From contig OX388349.1 in NCBI GenBank assembly GCA_947579665.1, positions 71,924,841-71,988,840 of the forward strand: a stretch of 64,000 bases of DNA. The letters run 5' to 3'. Of the stretch, positions 25,254 through 40,101 are shown one piece after another. How positions within the stretch are numbered: the first letter of the stretch is position 1; each line of letters starts with the position of its first letter. This stretch comes from Sympetrum striolatum (Eukaryota > Arthropoda > Insecta > Odonata > Libellulidae). Below the pieces are notes generated by a model, which searched no databases, was not told the DNA's origin, and worked only from the letters and a program-made list of their open reading frames with translations. The translations under genes and the position numbers were made by a program.

Positions 25254-28200
25254 TCAGGATTTCTTAGCACTAACAACTGCTTCTCTGGCCTTGGGACGAT
25301 AGCGAAGTCCTCCTTCATTACCTCCCCTTGCAGAAGGGGTGTCGGATGTGGTTGAATACAGCAGTGGGGGATGCAGGTGAGGGCGAGCCAAAATTCTTTT
25401 CCCTGCTATGTCTATTTCATATCTTTAAAAAATTAAATAAAAATAAATTTAGTGAAAAATTTTTTCCACATTAGTAATACATGAATAGCTTCTAATTGCA
25501 TTAAATCTATACCTTAAGTATAGAAAATCTATTATCCTCTCTCAAAGCTTGTATTCATGTCTTTATTTTAACACTAAACAGAAAAATATTTAATGCATGC
25601 ACGTAAAATGAACATTGCATAAAGTAAAATCAATAGTTATATAATTTAGACAGATTGCTATTCTACCATTCTAGTTAATTTCCTACTTACTTAGCTCCTT
25701 TAGCTGAGATGTAATCTGCAGTTACAGGAAGTGGACCAGATCCATCTGGAGCAGGATTACGAACAAATCCTAGACAGACCATTTTATCTAGCGTAAATCC
25801 ATACCTGAATAAAATGAAAACAAGTGTTACTTAAGAACTGGTCATCATGGGAAAAAAAATAAAACAAAATGAAGTGATAGACAATAATGAATCTACTACT
25901 CCAGCACTTTTAGCCTGAATTTTGAAGGGAACACAAAGAATGTAAGCAGAAAAAAGGAAAAGATTTATAAAAAAAGCCTCAGGTATGTAGTCAGAATTTT
26001 CTATGGGGGGGTTAATTTAAAAATACTGAAAGTAATTACCGTATTTGACGGCATATAAGACGCACCGGCGTATAAGACGCACCCTCATTAAGTTGGCCAC
26101 TCACATGGGAAAATCATTTTTATAGTCCGTACGAAAGCGCAGTACCACAATAACTTAAACTGTAGTTTCTTTTAGTTGTCACGTTTCGTAAAATCCAAAT
26201 ATTAACACAATCATTGAATGCAATTATGAAATAGGTAGTATATACCATCTGGGCTAAAAATAGCATTCAGTATTGAAAGTTAACCTGTGGAGGTTGAACC
26301 TTCACATATAAGACGCAGGGAAATTTTTCGAGACATAATTTAGGAAAAAAGGTGCGTCTTATATGCCGTCAAATACGGTAGTTGCAGTGGCGCAGCGAGG
26401 GGGGGGTTTTAGGGGTTCAAACCCCCCCCAAGAGTCAAGTCCTATGACTAGCTCTATACTTTTATTACAAAAACCCCCCCTCGCTGAGGGGGGGGGGGGG
26501 TCATCAAGCAAATCATACAGATACACTGCTTGTCATGTGTTTGCTTGATAAATTCATCGAAAGCTTCGTGTACCCGTAAATATGGCTCCGATTTCAGTGA
26601 AAGTGATGTTTTCGGTAGCAGAGTAGAAATCGATATCAATGGGGTGCAATGATACGAGTGTTTCGAAAACTATGTTCAACGCGTGCACTTCTTAAGCCTA
26701 TCCTTTAGTTAGATAACTCACGCCATAAGATAAGATTCCCATGAGAAAAATTCGAAATTGCTGATTTGTTTACTCCTCGAAAAAATACAAGCGAACATTC
26801 GAGAAGTATTTCGAAACTTGCACCCTGAAAACAGAGATTAAGATTACGTTTAAGGGACAAACAGATAGATAAAACGCTCAGTTAGATCTTTTGCATGTGA
26901 CTGTTTCAAGGGTGTAAATACAAAGATAGGCTCTTGAGTATTGCTTTCGAGAAATTCACAACAGTTCGAAGGAGAGTTTTGTTTGGATTTCATTTAGATG
27001 GACATCCAAAAATTCCTTTCACAGTCCGCTAACAGCTCGAGGCCGCTATCGGAAAAAACTTAAGTTAATGGTCATGTGTTTTTTTTGTGAAATAACCATT
27101 ATTGGATGCATAAATTAGGATTTTCTTATTTTAGGGCTGTTATCAGAGGACACATCTCAAGATGAGTTTAGCGACAATTGAAAAGCTACTTTTTCCTTCA
27201 TTAAGCATTCTAGACGATTAAAAGTCTGCACACAGTTGACTCTTCATTACTCGGGATGATAGAAAATATACTGATCTTTATTTTATGATTGCCTGTTAAT
27301 TTGGTGTATATTTAATAAAAATTTTCGCTAACCGAATTTCCGTAAACATTTGAAAAAGTATTGGAGCAATGAAAGATTTCAGTAAAAATTAATCTGCGAT
27401 GATATTATTAATAATATACCATTTTTGAAGCAAATCTGTCAGCTCAAAGGTATTGTTCGCGTATGTTACGCACATATTTATCGGAACTGTGACTTGATGA
27501 CTTGAATTAAACTTGATAAACTGTGAATTAAATTCTTCAGTTTCCTTTTCGATGCAGCCAATTTTTTCTCTGGTGATAGAATCCCACGAATCTCATAACT
27601 TATCCTGTTAACCGCTTGGTCATGCAATGCCCATTCAAAATTTCAATTCATGGAAAATATTTGTTTTCTATGAACACTCAGTGCGTAAGACTGGGTTTGC
27701 ATCAGCTCTTTGCTGGTAAAACCACCTAATACTTAGTCTAAATAATTGTAAGTTGACGTCTTCATTTTTTTCACCTTGGTATGTGACTTTAATACTGCAA
27801 GTTCAATTATAATATCAACTATAATCAAGAGTATACTGTATTTTTTAATGCAGCCGAATTTTTAATTTTCGGTATGAGACGCATTCAATGAAATACATAT
27901 TTAATACATAAATAACGAAATCAGGCTTAATTGTAAGCCTGGCAGAAAATTTCATCTGATAAAAATTATTTTTTGTTTCTTATACAAACCTTGTGCAATA
28001 AGCTGTATATATATACTTCATATTATTATTTTTATACATTGATGGCGTTTTCTTGACAGGCGATATTTCAATTAAATTCCAAAATCTGCTGATGATATAG
28101 TCAAATAACGAAAGATAATGAAATAAGCATGGGCGCGCCAATGTGGGGGAACAAATAAGTGGATGTTACGTTTTATATCGCTTGCCAAATAACCGTAGCT

Positions 28201-31200
28201 ATTTTTTTCCTTCCCACGCTTTGCAACCTCTAGGAAGAAAGAACTCTCGAAGACTCGGAAAGTTTATATCTAAATCACTAAAAAGCTTCAGCATAGAAAA
28301 AATGAGCTTTTAATAGATATTGAACGTATCCAAACCAAAAATCCAAAGAACACACATGTTAAGTTTCCAATTGTTCGCTTATGTAAACTACTATCTTGCA
28401 AAGTGTAATAAGTTGGCCACATAAGCGTTAAACTCCTCTAGTTTTGAATGTATTTAGTTTTTGAAAGAATTGACATATATTGTAGTCAGTAGCGGGCATG
28501 AATATACTAGCCCCTGTAAAGTAGGCATTTTTCGTTTCCTCAGACCACCCCCATTGGTAAATCCTGGCTGCGCCACTGGGTAGTTGCAATGCTATTCAAA
28601 CCTATTTAAAAATTAATTCAGCACTAGTCTACAGGAGCTATTGCTAAATCTTGACTAAATTTCTTAGATTTATAAATGAAGAGCATTTAGATATTTAGCA
28701 TAAGAGCATACAGAATATATTGCTATGAGAGAAACACTAACAATTAATTAAGAGTCTGTGCACTGACCAACAAAAAGCATCTCCTGCAACAATTCAAACA
28801 TGCATTCTTGTAATAACCTATTAACTTATAATTTTTCATTTGACTAAATGAGCCTATGCTCAGATAAGGCAATTTGTATTAATTTAATGTGCCAACAACT
28901 AAATAAATTGAAAATTATAGATGGTAGAATAAGATCGCCGTTAAATATTTGCTCAAAGATATTATACATATTTCTTTTCCACAATTATTTATTCATATGA
29001 TTTATAAAATAGATGAAATTAGAAAAACATTCTCACCCTGAAGAAGTAACAGAACCCACAAACTGTCCATTTCGATAGATAGGCTCTCCTCCCCAAGGCC
29101 ATACTTCATTATCAGCATCAAACTCATCAAGAGCAAATAGCACCAATCTTCTTCTAACACCTGTTTCTTTCTGCTTTTGAAGGGCATACTTTCCAATAAA
29201 ATATTCTTCTTTCTGCAAAAAACATAAGAGTCACCATGCAAACATCACCAAAAAGCAGACATATTTAACAGGATGTTTATTATCTCTTAAGCATGAGAAA
29301 TAATCTTTCAGAAATATTAAAATTCAAAATTAAACGTAACATGTTATATCCTTATAGACGTTAATTAATTAATCCTAAGGAATTAATAAAATTAAACCCA
29401 GAGGGAGCATGTTTCATTAGAAAATTGGAGACTACACAAAGGGTATTTTTGATAACATCTTGTAGAGTTCTATAGATCCCAAGTTGAATTATCTTTTTGA
29501 TATTAATTCCTTTTAATTTACTTCCATAAACTATGTTATGTTTCTCGAGAAATAAAATTCATAGGCTTTATTAGATATTGCATGCATTAAATTAGGTATA
29601 TTTAATGAAAAACATCTTGATAACATCTTTAAATACTACCAGTCATTGTATCATGTGAAAGGAAATTATATAAGAAGTAGATAGGAAACCATTAGGCCAA
29701 ATTGATCAAATTTTAAGAAAGGACAAAAGTGACCTACATCTAGCTTCACTTTGTATCCTCTTCCCACTTCATATGGTGTAGTTACACAGTCCAACTCTTC
29801 TGCCCAAAAGGGTATGAATTTTTCAATGCGGAGAAATCTCAAAGTAAAGTAACCAACATCTCTGGCTCCATAATCAGTCCCAACCTATTAAAAAAATAAG
29901 ATAATGTTATGGAGTAATCCAGTATTGTGAATACATAAATTATGAATTCATATGTTCTATAATAGAAACTACTTTTGTAGAACAGGCAAAATATTCATTG
30001 ACCATAATGCAAAATAGAAGCAGTGAAAATAAAAACAGTAAGAAAGTCACCTTCATCAGACGGTCGTATACATGAAGAGCATACTCAGATGGAATGTATA
30101 AACTGTAGCCTGGTTCACCAGTATTGGTAAATGCCATTACCATCACATCAGAGGCATACCCAACATTCACTTTCTGTGAAGAAAATTTGATAATCAGTAC
30201 ATAAAATAGCATCATGAAATTGTAAAGAAAAAGTCCAGCAATCGAAGTAACTTGCATCTTGAATTTTATAAATCTCCATTTACTTGACTTGATGCTATCA
30301 TCTATATATATAAAAATGAATGTGTGTCTATCTGTCTGTACTCGATAGATTCAAAAACCATACATCCAATTGTCGTGAAAATTTGGGAAATTATTAGGTA
30401 TACCCCCGGGAAGGTTTTTGAATTTTTTTTTTTTAATCTTAGTACTCAGTTCGACTCCAGAAGGGAAAAACTGTTCCCATAAGAAATGTATGTAAACTTC
30501 GATTTTATCACTTGCATGCTTCCTTTCTTTTGCAAAATTAAATTAGAAATAACCAACGTATGAATTTAAAAGTAGCACCAAAAGGAGGGAAATTGAATAA
30601 AGTTTCTTATTTTGGTCATAAAATATAGTTTATGATCAGAAATTACGAGACTTTGAATAATTAGATGATAATTTTGATGAATTTTGAGGCTATAAACAAA
30701 CTATTTCTCAGTTACTACGAATGCGATTGTCGAATTTTCTCATAAGAACGCATTGAGAATTTATTCCAGTATTCAAATGATGTTTGTTTAAGGCAACGTA
30801 AATATTTACGTATATTATCGTGGAGTAAACGGTTTTAGATATTTTATGAAAATGATATTTTGATAAATTCAAGAGATTGTATGTACTGCACAACTTGGTG
30901 AGTTGATGACATTACCGACTTTGATTACAAATGTCATCTATTTTCAACATTTCAATTTATTTTATGTCTTTGACGAGACTGAATTTCATTTTTAGGTCTT
31001 CTTCAGTTGAATATGTTTTCTCTTTGAGATTTGCGAGATGCGAAATGTAGAGTAGCACATAATTTAGCATATCTTACTCCGAACTGAAAAGGTACTGTGA
31101 TAATATATTTTCTTATATATCGAATGAAAGTAATGTAGATAGTATATATGATTTCATTATAATAGCCTTGCAACACGAATAGCTGCCTGCTGTTCAAATT

Positions 31201-34200
31201 GCGAATGGATATTCTACGGGAAAAATAGAAGTACGATACATAAATTGATCCCATTTGGGCAGAATTTATTTAAACTGCCTTTTTGCTCAAACACAACAAA
31301 GTGTGAACGGGTACAGCTAGTTTATTATAAAACTTAAATCAGTAATGTAGAATAGTTAGATATTGAAAGTTAGAGTAGATGTAAAACATTTTTGCCAGAA
31401 CAATTCGTGTAGGATCCTTAACAAAGGTTTCATGTAAATAATGGTTGCATGATATAACACCACACAATGAAGGCAAACGTTACAAAAGCCAGAATCTTCC
31501 ACAACTAAAGCACATGACAGAACTCCATGAGAAAATGAGAAAACACTTAAGTAATAAAACCCCACATTGAAAAAAAAAACCACTACACCAACCCAACCTA
31601 AACAAAAACCATAAAATAAAATAATGTGATGTATAATATACAATAGCATACATTCTTGAATAATAATAATTATAAACTATATTTATGCAGTCACAATTAC
31701 AATACTTAATGTCTTGCGGGCTTTCATAATTGTTTTGACTGTTTTTACTGCCATGTTTAGTAATATCTCTTACCTTGTACGTAAATGGAAGGAGATGCAT
31801 GTCAGTATTGGACATTTCAGACAGCAGTTCACGAGCCTTGGGTCCTACCACATTCAGAACTGTGTGCATTGAAGTAACATCAGATAAACCAACAGAATTG
31901 TCGGCAGGTAGATGCCGGCCCATCCAACTTAGTATGCGCGTTTGTTGATTAGTAGGAGAGACCATGTAATAACTAAAAATGAGAATTTTATGACACAATT
32001 AGCAACAACAATACTTCCAAGTTAAATATAAAATAGTAAACACAATTGGATTGAATGTTAAAAAATAAACAGGAGCATACAATGAGAATTGATAAGCAAT
32101 GTAACATTTAAGTGTGACTGTATTTGTTAAAGTAGCTTCTCATATGAATCATTTCAAACTCATTTCCTGGTTCCAGGATTAATAACAAATACAAGTGGTC
32201 TTTAAAATTGTTCATCTGTAGGCTTAAATTAATACCTTTGGTGTGGTTATTTAAATAAGGGCTTATTTATAAATATGAATTAGAAACAATTTCATGAAAT
32301 TTTTATCAACTCATAGAAACCAAATATTTCCTTTATTTATCTGAAGTTGTCATAGAAATCCATTTCCATTCCATGATAATGTATATTTATTAATAAAACG
32401 GACATTAAATAATAAATATAATTATAAATAATTGAATAGTTTCCTTGAAAAACTGGCATTGAGTGGATTTTTCCATTTATTCCATAAAATCCAACTTTTA
32501 TAATTTGAGAACACTAAGGTATCAAGTAAGTATGAATACAGAATTGCATATTACCAGTTTTCTGCTTGACGTACAAGCATACAATCATTCTCATATCCTC
32601 CTCTATCGTTCTGCATTCCAGTATGAGCAATTCCACCAACAGGTATATTGACATCATTTGAACACAGATGTTGGAGATAAGACACCACTTCACGTCCTGC
32701 AGACTGAAATGAATCAGGGAAAAAAGAATTTCAAAGGAGAATTTTACTCATGAAAAATAAAGGACAAATCACAGAATGATTCATACTAAAAAATAAAAGT
32801 CAACCATCATGTCAGGCATTTTTCTGTACTTACAAATCAAATTAAATACGATTAAGATAAAAACTAAAATCTAATACAGTTATCTTTGAGGACAGGATCT
32901 TGTACATAATATATTAAAAAAATTACATACCAACTAATAACACCAACCAACAAGAAAGACAAAAAATGTTCAAACAATACAATATCTAAGCACAATTTAA
33001 TCACATACCACTAGTTCAAAATAAGGCACTAAGCATTCTGCAGTCAAATCTAAACCCTTCCATTTGCAAGTTCACTATAAAAAGGTAAAGAATGTGAAAC
33101 AAGTTCCAGCAACCACAACTAATCAGAGCAGAAAAGGAGACTAATTTAAAGAAAGTGTTCAAAATCATTACTGAACTGCTGATCTAAAATGAAGTTAACC
33201 ACAAACCTGGTCACGTCTTCCTTGCCATAGTTGAGACTGCATGCAGAGAACAAATTTTGATGATCAATAAAATCTTACAATAAATAACTCAAAGTGAAAT
33301 TTTGAGCATTGATTTACAACATGAAAGGGATAAGTGGGAAAGTTGCATGGAAGAGTCATTTCTCTATAGAAAGAAAGTGGCAAGTATGACAAATGGAAAT
33401 GTATGAAGTGTGTAAGAAGAGATGAACAACTTTATATAACTTCATCTAAATACACCATCAAAAGTGTAGTAAAGTGTCATTAACTAATACCAAGAACTAT
33501 TAAATAATTAAGTGTTTGTGAAGACATAGTGATAAACACCTCATGTAATAAAATCAATGCAACCAATTATTATTAATATCTAATATTAAATTGGTAACAA
33601 GAAAAAAAATTTCAAGTTTGTTTCTACTCTATATTTCTGAAATAAATTTGGAAATTTCTGCATTGACCATAATGAATGGCACATGGAAATGTCAATTTCA
33701 TTAAGATCTTAAGAAAACTCCTTCATAATTATAACTTCTATCTTTCTGATGCAATAATTGACGTTTTAAACATATGTATCATTATAACCAAATAAATTTG
33801 AATTGCTCATAAAAGTTGCTATTTTTCGCTTCTGTTTATGTTTGGATTCCAAGGTACACACCTCATGCAAAGTAAATATTACAAAATGTGAATAATGAAA
33901 TAGTGGTTTTACTTATTAATTGTAAATACAAAAATAAACCTATCATATACGGTGAAATAATTAGGTGTAAAACCTGTAAGTGTAGTTGATAGTTTGGTTT
34001 ATCTACCAACATCCAGGCATTATTTACAAATTTACCTTAGAAATGACTAATAGCTTTATACGGCATTTATACCCTTTCTTTAGATGAAAAAGGTAAACTA
34101 AGTCATTTAAATTAAAATAGGTATACAGAAACAAAAAGAGGAAAATATCCTTTTTAAAAAATCTAGTTAAAGCATATAGAAATAAATTTGATGGAAATCA

Positions 34201-37200
34201 TGCCTAACCTTGATCTCAAATTTAGTGAAAGATGACATGTCAATTATTCCAACTCCTTCTCGGCATGCAATGTACTCTTCACGCATGAAGTCAAAGAATT
34301 TAGGCTTCCCAAAGGTTCCAGGAGGTAACTGTGGTAATGGATCACCCCCTGAAAGATTAAAATAGGAACATTCAATGAAAACTTATTCTCTAAAGAGCTA
34401 CATTCTCAGCACTGTTATTTTATTTACTTGTGTAAGTTGGATCAAAATATAATGCCCGCTCAAAACCCATCCGCACACCAAATACAGCTCCTCTAGTTTC
34501 CAAAACGCTATAGAGGGGAGAACAACGAAGTTTTCTAGCATATTTGAACTCAGTTTGCAGAGGAAAGAGAACAGAATAGTGCCTGTGAAGGAGAAAAACA
34601 TCTTTTTAAATCAACAAATCAATTATAATAATCAATGATTTTCAATTCCATAAATTCTTGCTGTGCAACCATATTAGTAGCTTAGAAGGGGGAATAAAAG
34701 AGGATGAAACCATGAATAATAAAGGAATAAGGATAAACAGCAAAACCAATTTGAAAACTAAGAGATTGCTATGAGTATAGAATATGTATCAATGATAAAT
34801 AATTAATTTCAAAATTTTATTTCCGTTACTGAATCAATCAATATTAAATTTTAAATATAATTTAATTCATTGAATAAAAAAGACAATACCATAAATATAT
34901 ATTTATAGTTAAACAGTTAAAATGGGTAGGGATAACAAATATTACAGCATTTCACATAATAAAATGAGAGATTAGTAATGGTGGAAGGGTATGTCTTTAA
35001 GTCATACAGGTGAAACAGTAATTTAAATGTTGATAAAATCAAATAGAAAAATATGTTTTCATAACATCAGAAATGAAAAAAATTATAACAGACAGCTTTC
35101 ATGCTACCAAAGGATAACTACAAAACAAATGTATTCACAAGTGATGTCAAAAAATATAATCTAGTAATAAGTACGGTATATCAAAATAGAAGTAAAATTC
35201 ATAAAAATTAAAATTGGTAACATTCGTTACACAGATGGAGAATGTTATAATGCAGCAATTTTAAAGCTGATTCAAATTATCGTCACACCTGCCAACCACT
35301 TCTCTGGTCCGCTGCTGAAGATAATGACTATTATTATGCAGATCTAAGAATCTTCGGACATCAAATGGCAGAAGATCACCTCTTGGAGGTTCACCACTTA
35401 TGATCCATCCAGCTATCGCACGACCAACCCCACCTGCACCTTGAAGGGCATTCCCATTAAGTCCAACTCCAACAAAGTAATTACCAACCTATAAAATGAA
35501 AAGCTTCAATAAATAAAAGCAGCACTACAATAAAAAATATAATAGGACTGAATAAATTAGATTAAAGATTAAACTAATTAGCTTTATTTATAGGAAAATT
35601 TATTTAAATGATACTAATAATCACTCAATATTTAATGAATGAGAAAATGATGGTAGAATCTTCCATTTTTATCTAAAATATGTCTTGAAGATATTCTATG
35701 CAGTACAAAAATACTTGCTTAGTGCTATTTCGTGCACAATCAATGGTAATGACATATGAGGCTGAATAAGAAGGAATTGGGTTAAACCAGTAATATAATC
35801 TATCGATTCGGCCGAGATGTTGTGGAAAGACATAACTGAAAAATAAAATTATACTTTTCCACAAACCTTTGTGGAAAAGTATAAATCTGTTTTCAGTTTT
35901 TTTCCAAACCAATAATAATAAACGTATGAGATTTCACAAAAAAAAGGGTTTGGAACTGCCTCAAACTGCGGATATTTCTAAAATATAGATTTAAAAATCA
36001 ATTAATTAATACTGTACATTTTCTATCGAAGCAGTATATAATTTGGATCCAATATAAATATTTGAGATATTACTTTTAAATTTGATGAATTTATTCATAT
36101 AATATAATATTGGCATTAATGATGATTATATTTCAAACTTACAGAAATCAAATACCAATCTTTATGACAAATAAAGTATCAATTACAAGGAAATAAAGAT
36201 TCAATATATAACACTTATAAATTAATTACATTAAGGTATAAAGGCCAAAAGGTTTGTATAATATCTATGTTTATACTTAATGGCCAAATTCCAGATTCAT
36301 ATAAACAGATTATTTACTTATATTTGGAACTTAAAACATTTTTTTTAATTTGAGGGTCTAAAAATGAGGATACCACAGAAAATGAAAAACTATTACATAG
36401 ATTTACCTCAGGAGTCTCTCCTAAAATCCACCTTCCATCTGGGGTGAAGTTCTCTGGCCAATTAATCAATCTTGGTTTACCAACTTCACCTAATATAGGT
36501 AGTCGATTAACAGCCTTATCCCACATAGGCTCTGTCACAATATCAAAATAACTTTGCATTAATATAAATCCCAGTTAAATCATCTCAGTTTAAATCGTCA
36601 CAGAGAAACTTTCCATCACTTTTTAAGGCATGGAAATGGCGGAAAACAATCTGAGAAAATTTTATAAAACTATAAATATAAGAATCTAACATTTAATTTG
36701 TACATCCCCATTAGATAGGTCACACATTTCTGCAAGGAATGCAATAGAACAGTCTATTTCATACAATGAAATATCATTAAATGAAGAGTAATTATATTTG
36801 AATCAGAAAATATACCACTTAATGTAGGTCAGGTTGTCAAGCCTTAAAAAGTGATACATTTCCATTTTATTGTTGAAATAAAATTCATTAATGCAATTTG
36901 ACTTACAATTAGAATTAAATTATTACTAAACCAAATTTAAAATTCCTACAGCTTGATAAATTGTCCAATAAAAATGAAATTGAAAAATAAATTTAAGAAT
37001 CAAAGGAAAAGGTTAGCTGATAAAATAATATGACTAAAAGCTAGTTAAAAGCTTCAACATCCTCCACAATTCACCGATATTTACAGAAATCAATTAAGAG
37101 AAATCAGCGGTGTTATTTTATCTCTAACCCCTTACCAATAAATGAAGACTTACAAATGGTAATGGCTATTTCCATGAATCATAGATTATCACAGGTTCAA

Positions 37201-38819
37201 CCTGCATTGATGTACATCCGAGTAATGAAAAGTGGCATCTTCATGAGAAGTGATTTCCAAAACTAATTTCAGAGCAGAATGGATCAAATCAGTAGAAAAA
37301 CACGATAAATATATTTTCAAGACTCACGGAAATGATTCCAATCCTCTGTCAGACTTTTCCTCCACTCATCTGGAACAATATTGTGAATCATTGGTTTTGA
37401 TTCTTTCTCAAAGCAACCAACAAGTAACCCCACTGAAATGAAAAACAACAATTAAGTTACCACAAAAAGTATGAAAAATATATGGTAGCCTTAAGTCTTA
37501 TTAAATATCAATAATGCACTTTTACCAAAATATTTATCATTATAAAACTCTTTTCAGCCAGAGCTGATTAAACTATCAATTCTGAAATAATATGGCTTTG
37601 TTTCTTCCTACTAGCACAGCAATGACAAAAAAGATGGAAAATAATGACTGTTTATCTAAAATTAGCTTTACATTATCTCAAGGATTTGCTATGCTTTTAG
37701 ATTTATTAATAGTTCCAATTATATTATTAATCCTATGGAATATGCTTCATAACAATAAAAACTTTCAGTATAATCAAAACAACAATTCTAAAAGATTACC
37801 ACGATCCTTTTTAAATAAAAATTATGAACTTATAATACATATTAATAAGTTGAAAAACCACAGAAAAAATAAAATACAGATAATGCGAAGTATACACTAC
37901 AGCTTTACAAAATCAAGCTTCATATTTACAAACACCAAAAGATATGAAAACCAATTCACAGGAAATATGTAACCAAAATAGATATTAAGATACAATTGTA
38001 CAACATTGGTTAGATGTAATACATTAAGAAAAATTAGGAGACTAAAGAAGATGTTCCCTAATCCACAAAAAAATAAGGACCAATTAACATGCAATGGCAG
38101 AGTAAATTTAAATAATTTGCAATGCTGACACATATTGAGTAAATCACTAAATCCAAAAGAAAAAGTTCAATGAAATTACGAATGTCTAATGTTGAATGAT
38201 TAATTACATCAAAACAGGAGAAATATTTACTACCAAGATGATATGTACAATGTGATGCATTTAGGAAGGTCAAGTTAATAAAGCATGCACATGCATGAGA
38301 AATTGTATTGACCTTTGAGGAGGCAAGTAGCAATTACATGAATGAGTAAGATCACTGAAATGAGAAGAAATATTGTTTTAATTGTTACCTCCTTTACTCT
38401 CTGGATCTATCCAATCCCTCACATAGATGTGAGCATCGTAATCTCGAACTATAGGATAACCATTTTGGGGAGGAGACATGGATAACAGTTTAGGGATTGG
38501 CCCAGTTGTAGCATAGAAGTGTTCAGCTGGATTCACAGGTATCCTGACTTTAGAACTGCAACGCTGTCCCAATTCTCTTGCCCACTTATCTCATACAATA
38601 GAATAAATTCCACCATTTTTACATTCTGTACATAAATGAAAATTTGATCCTTTCTTAACATTAAAAATATGATTTCTCATCCACACATTGGTCCATTGTT
38701 CTTTAAAAATGCTGTTTGGCAACAAAAGATGCACCATTTAAAAGCAAGTATACAACCTATTGCTATTCATGATCAATTTGATCAGATTTTGCATTTAATA
38801 ACACTGTAATTGCCAAAAA

Positions 38820-38872
<53 letters not shown>

Positions 38873-40036
38873 GAGTAAAATGTAGCTTGCATACTGCAAG
38901 CAGATCGACAACACTAATTTCATATCGGCATCATATCGGGACGGACATCAAAAGAAAAAAAAAATTCAAAATATTCGTAGAATTCGCTGCAATTTAATCA
39001 CCTGGCAGCGAACCCCGGTCTTCCTGGTGTACTTACTATGCAGCAAAATAGAAAATTACCATATCAAACTATGTGTGAAAATTCAAGCAAAACTATTAGG
39101 TGCAACTACCTCAAACGACGTCCTACTATTCACATACACTCCTTATTTGAGAAATTATAATGTGCTCTGGCATCGAACCCAGGAACAGAATGGTCTTATC
39201 TATTTTTTTTCTTAAACAAAGTGTTAATATACATCTTCCATCTAAGCAAGAGCTTCCTTACATATCGATAAATGCATAAAAAAATTATGAAAAGATACCC
39301 CATAGTATTATATATGGGTGATATTTTTACCGCCCGGCATCGAACCCGGGTCTTTCAGGCAATACTTTCTATGCAGCACAAATGAAAAACACCATCTCTA
39401 ACCGCGTATGCAAATTCAAGCAGAAATATTGGTTACAACTGCCTCAAATGACGTCCTACTTTTCCTTTATATTCCTTATGAGAGAAACGTTATTGTGCTC
39501 TGGCTTCGAACCCAGGAACAGTACTGTCTTATGAAAATTTTTTTCTAAAACTTATTCGTACCATACATCTTCCAGCCAAGCACGAACATCCTATCATTTC
39601 GATAAGTGCATCTAAAAAAATAATGAAAAACGGCTCCCATGTATTTTAAAGGGTAGATCTTTGCATCGTCCTAGCATCGAACCCAGGATAACTTTTGTAA
39701 AAGTCATTGATGTTTTCGAAAGTCCAAGACCATAAATATAGGCACCTTCAGTTTTACTTCTCTACCTATCCGGAAAGTATTTTTTTTTAATTCCCGAAAA
39801 TCACGGCAATGCATTCAAACGGGAAAAATCGGGACTTTGGGGCCCTCTGGAATCGAACCTATGACACTGAGGATCAAAGTCTCTTTTTTCCTGGGGGTTT
39901 CACGTTATGGCCAATATGTCATAAAAATTTCAGATCAATGACGCTTGTAGTTTAGGCTGTGAATTTGTATCCTATCTATCTATCTATCTATATAGGTATA
40001 TATATGAATGAATCCGGAGAAGCATCTATATATATT

Positions 40037-40101
<65 letters not shown>

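Noticed and set aside
36532..36559. Upstream acceptor after CAAAG for PDPR exon 8, including MQSYFDIVTE
   Set aside because: That acceptor puts exon 8 out of frame with exon 7 and hits a stop. The GTGACAG acceptor at 36,532-36,533 restores frame and matches family length.
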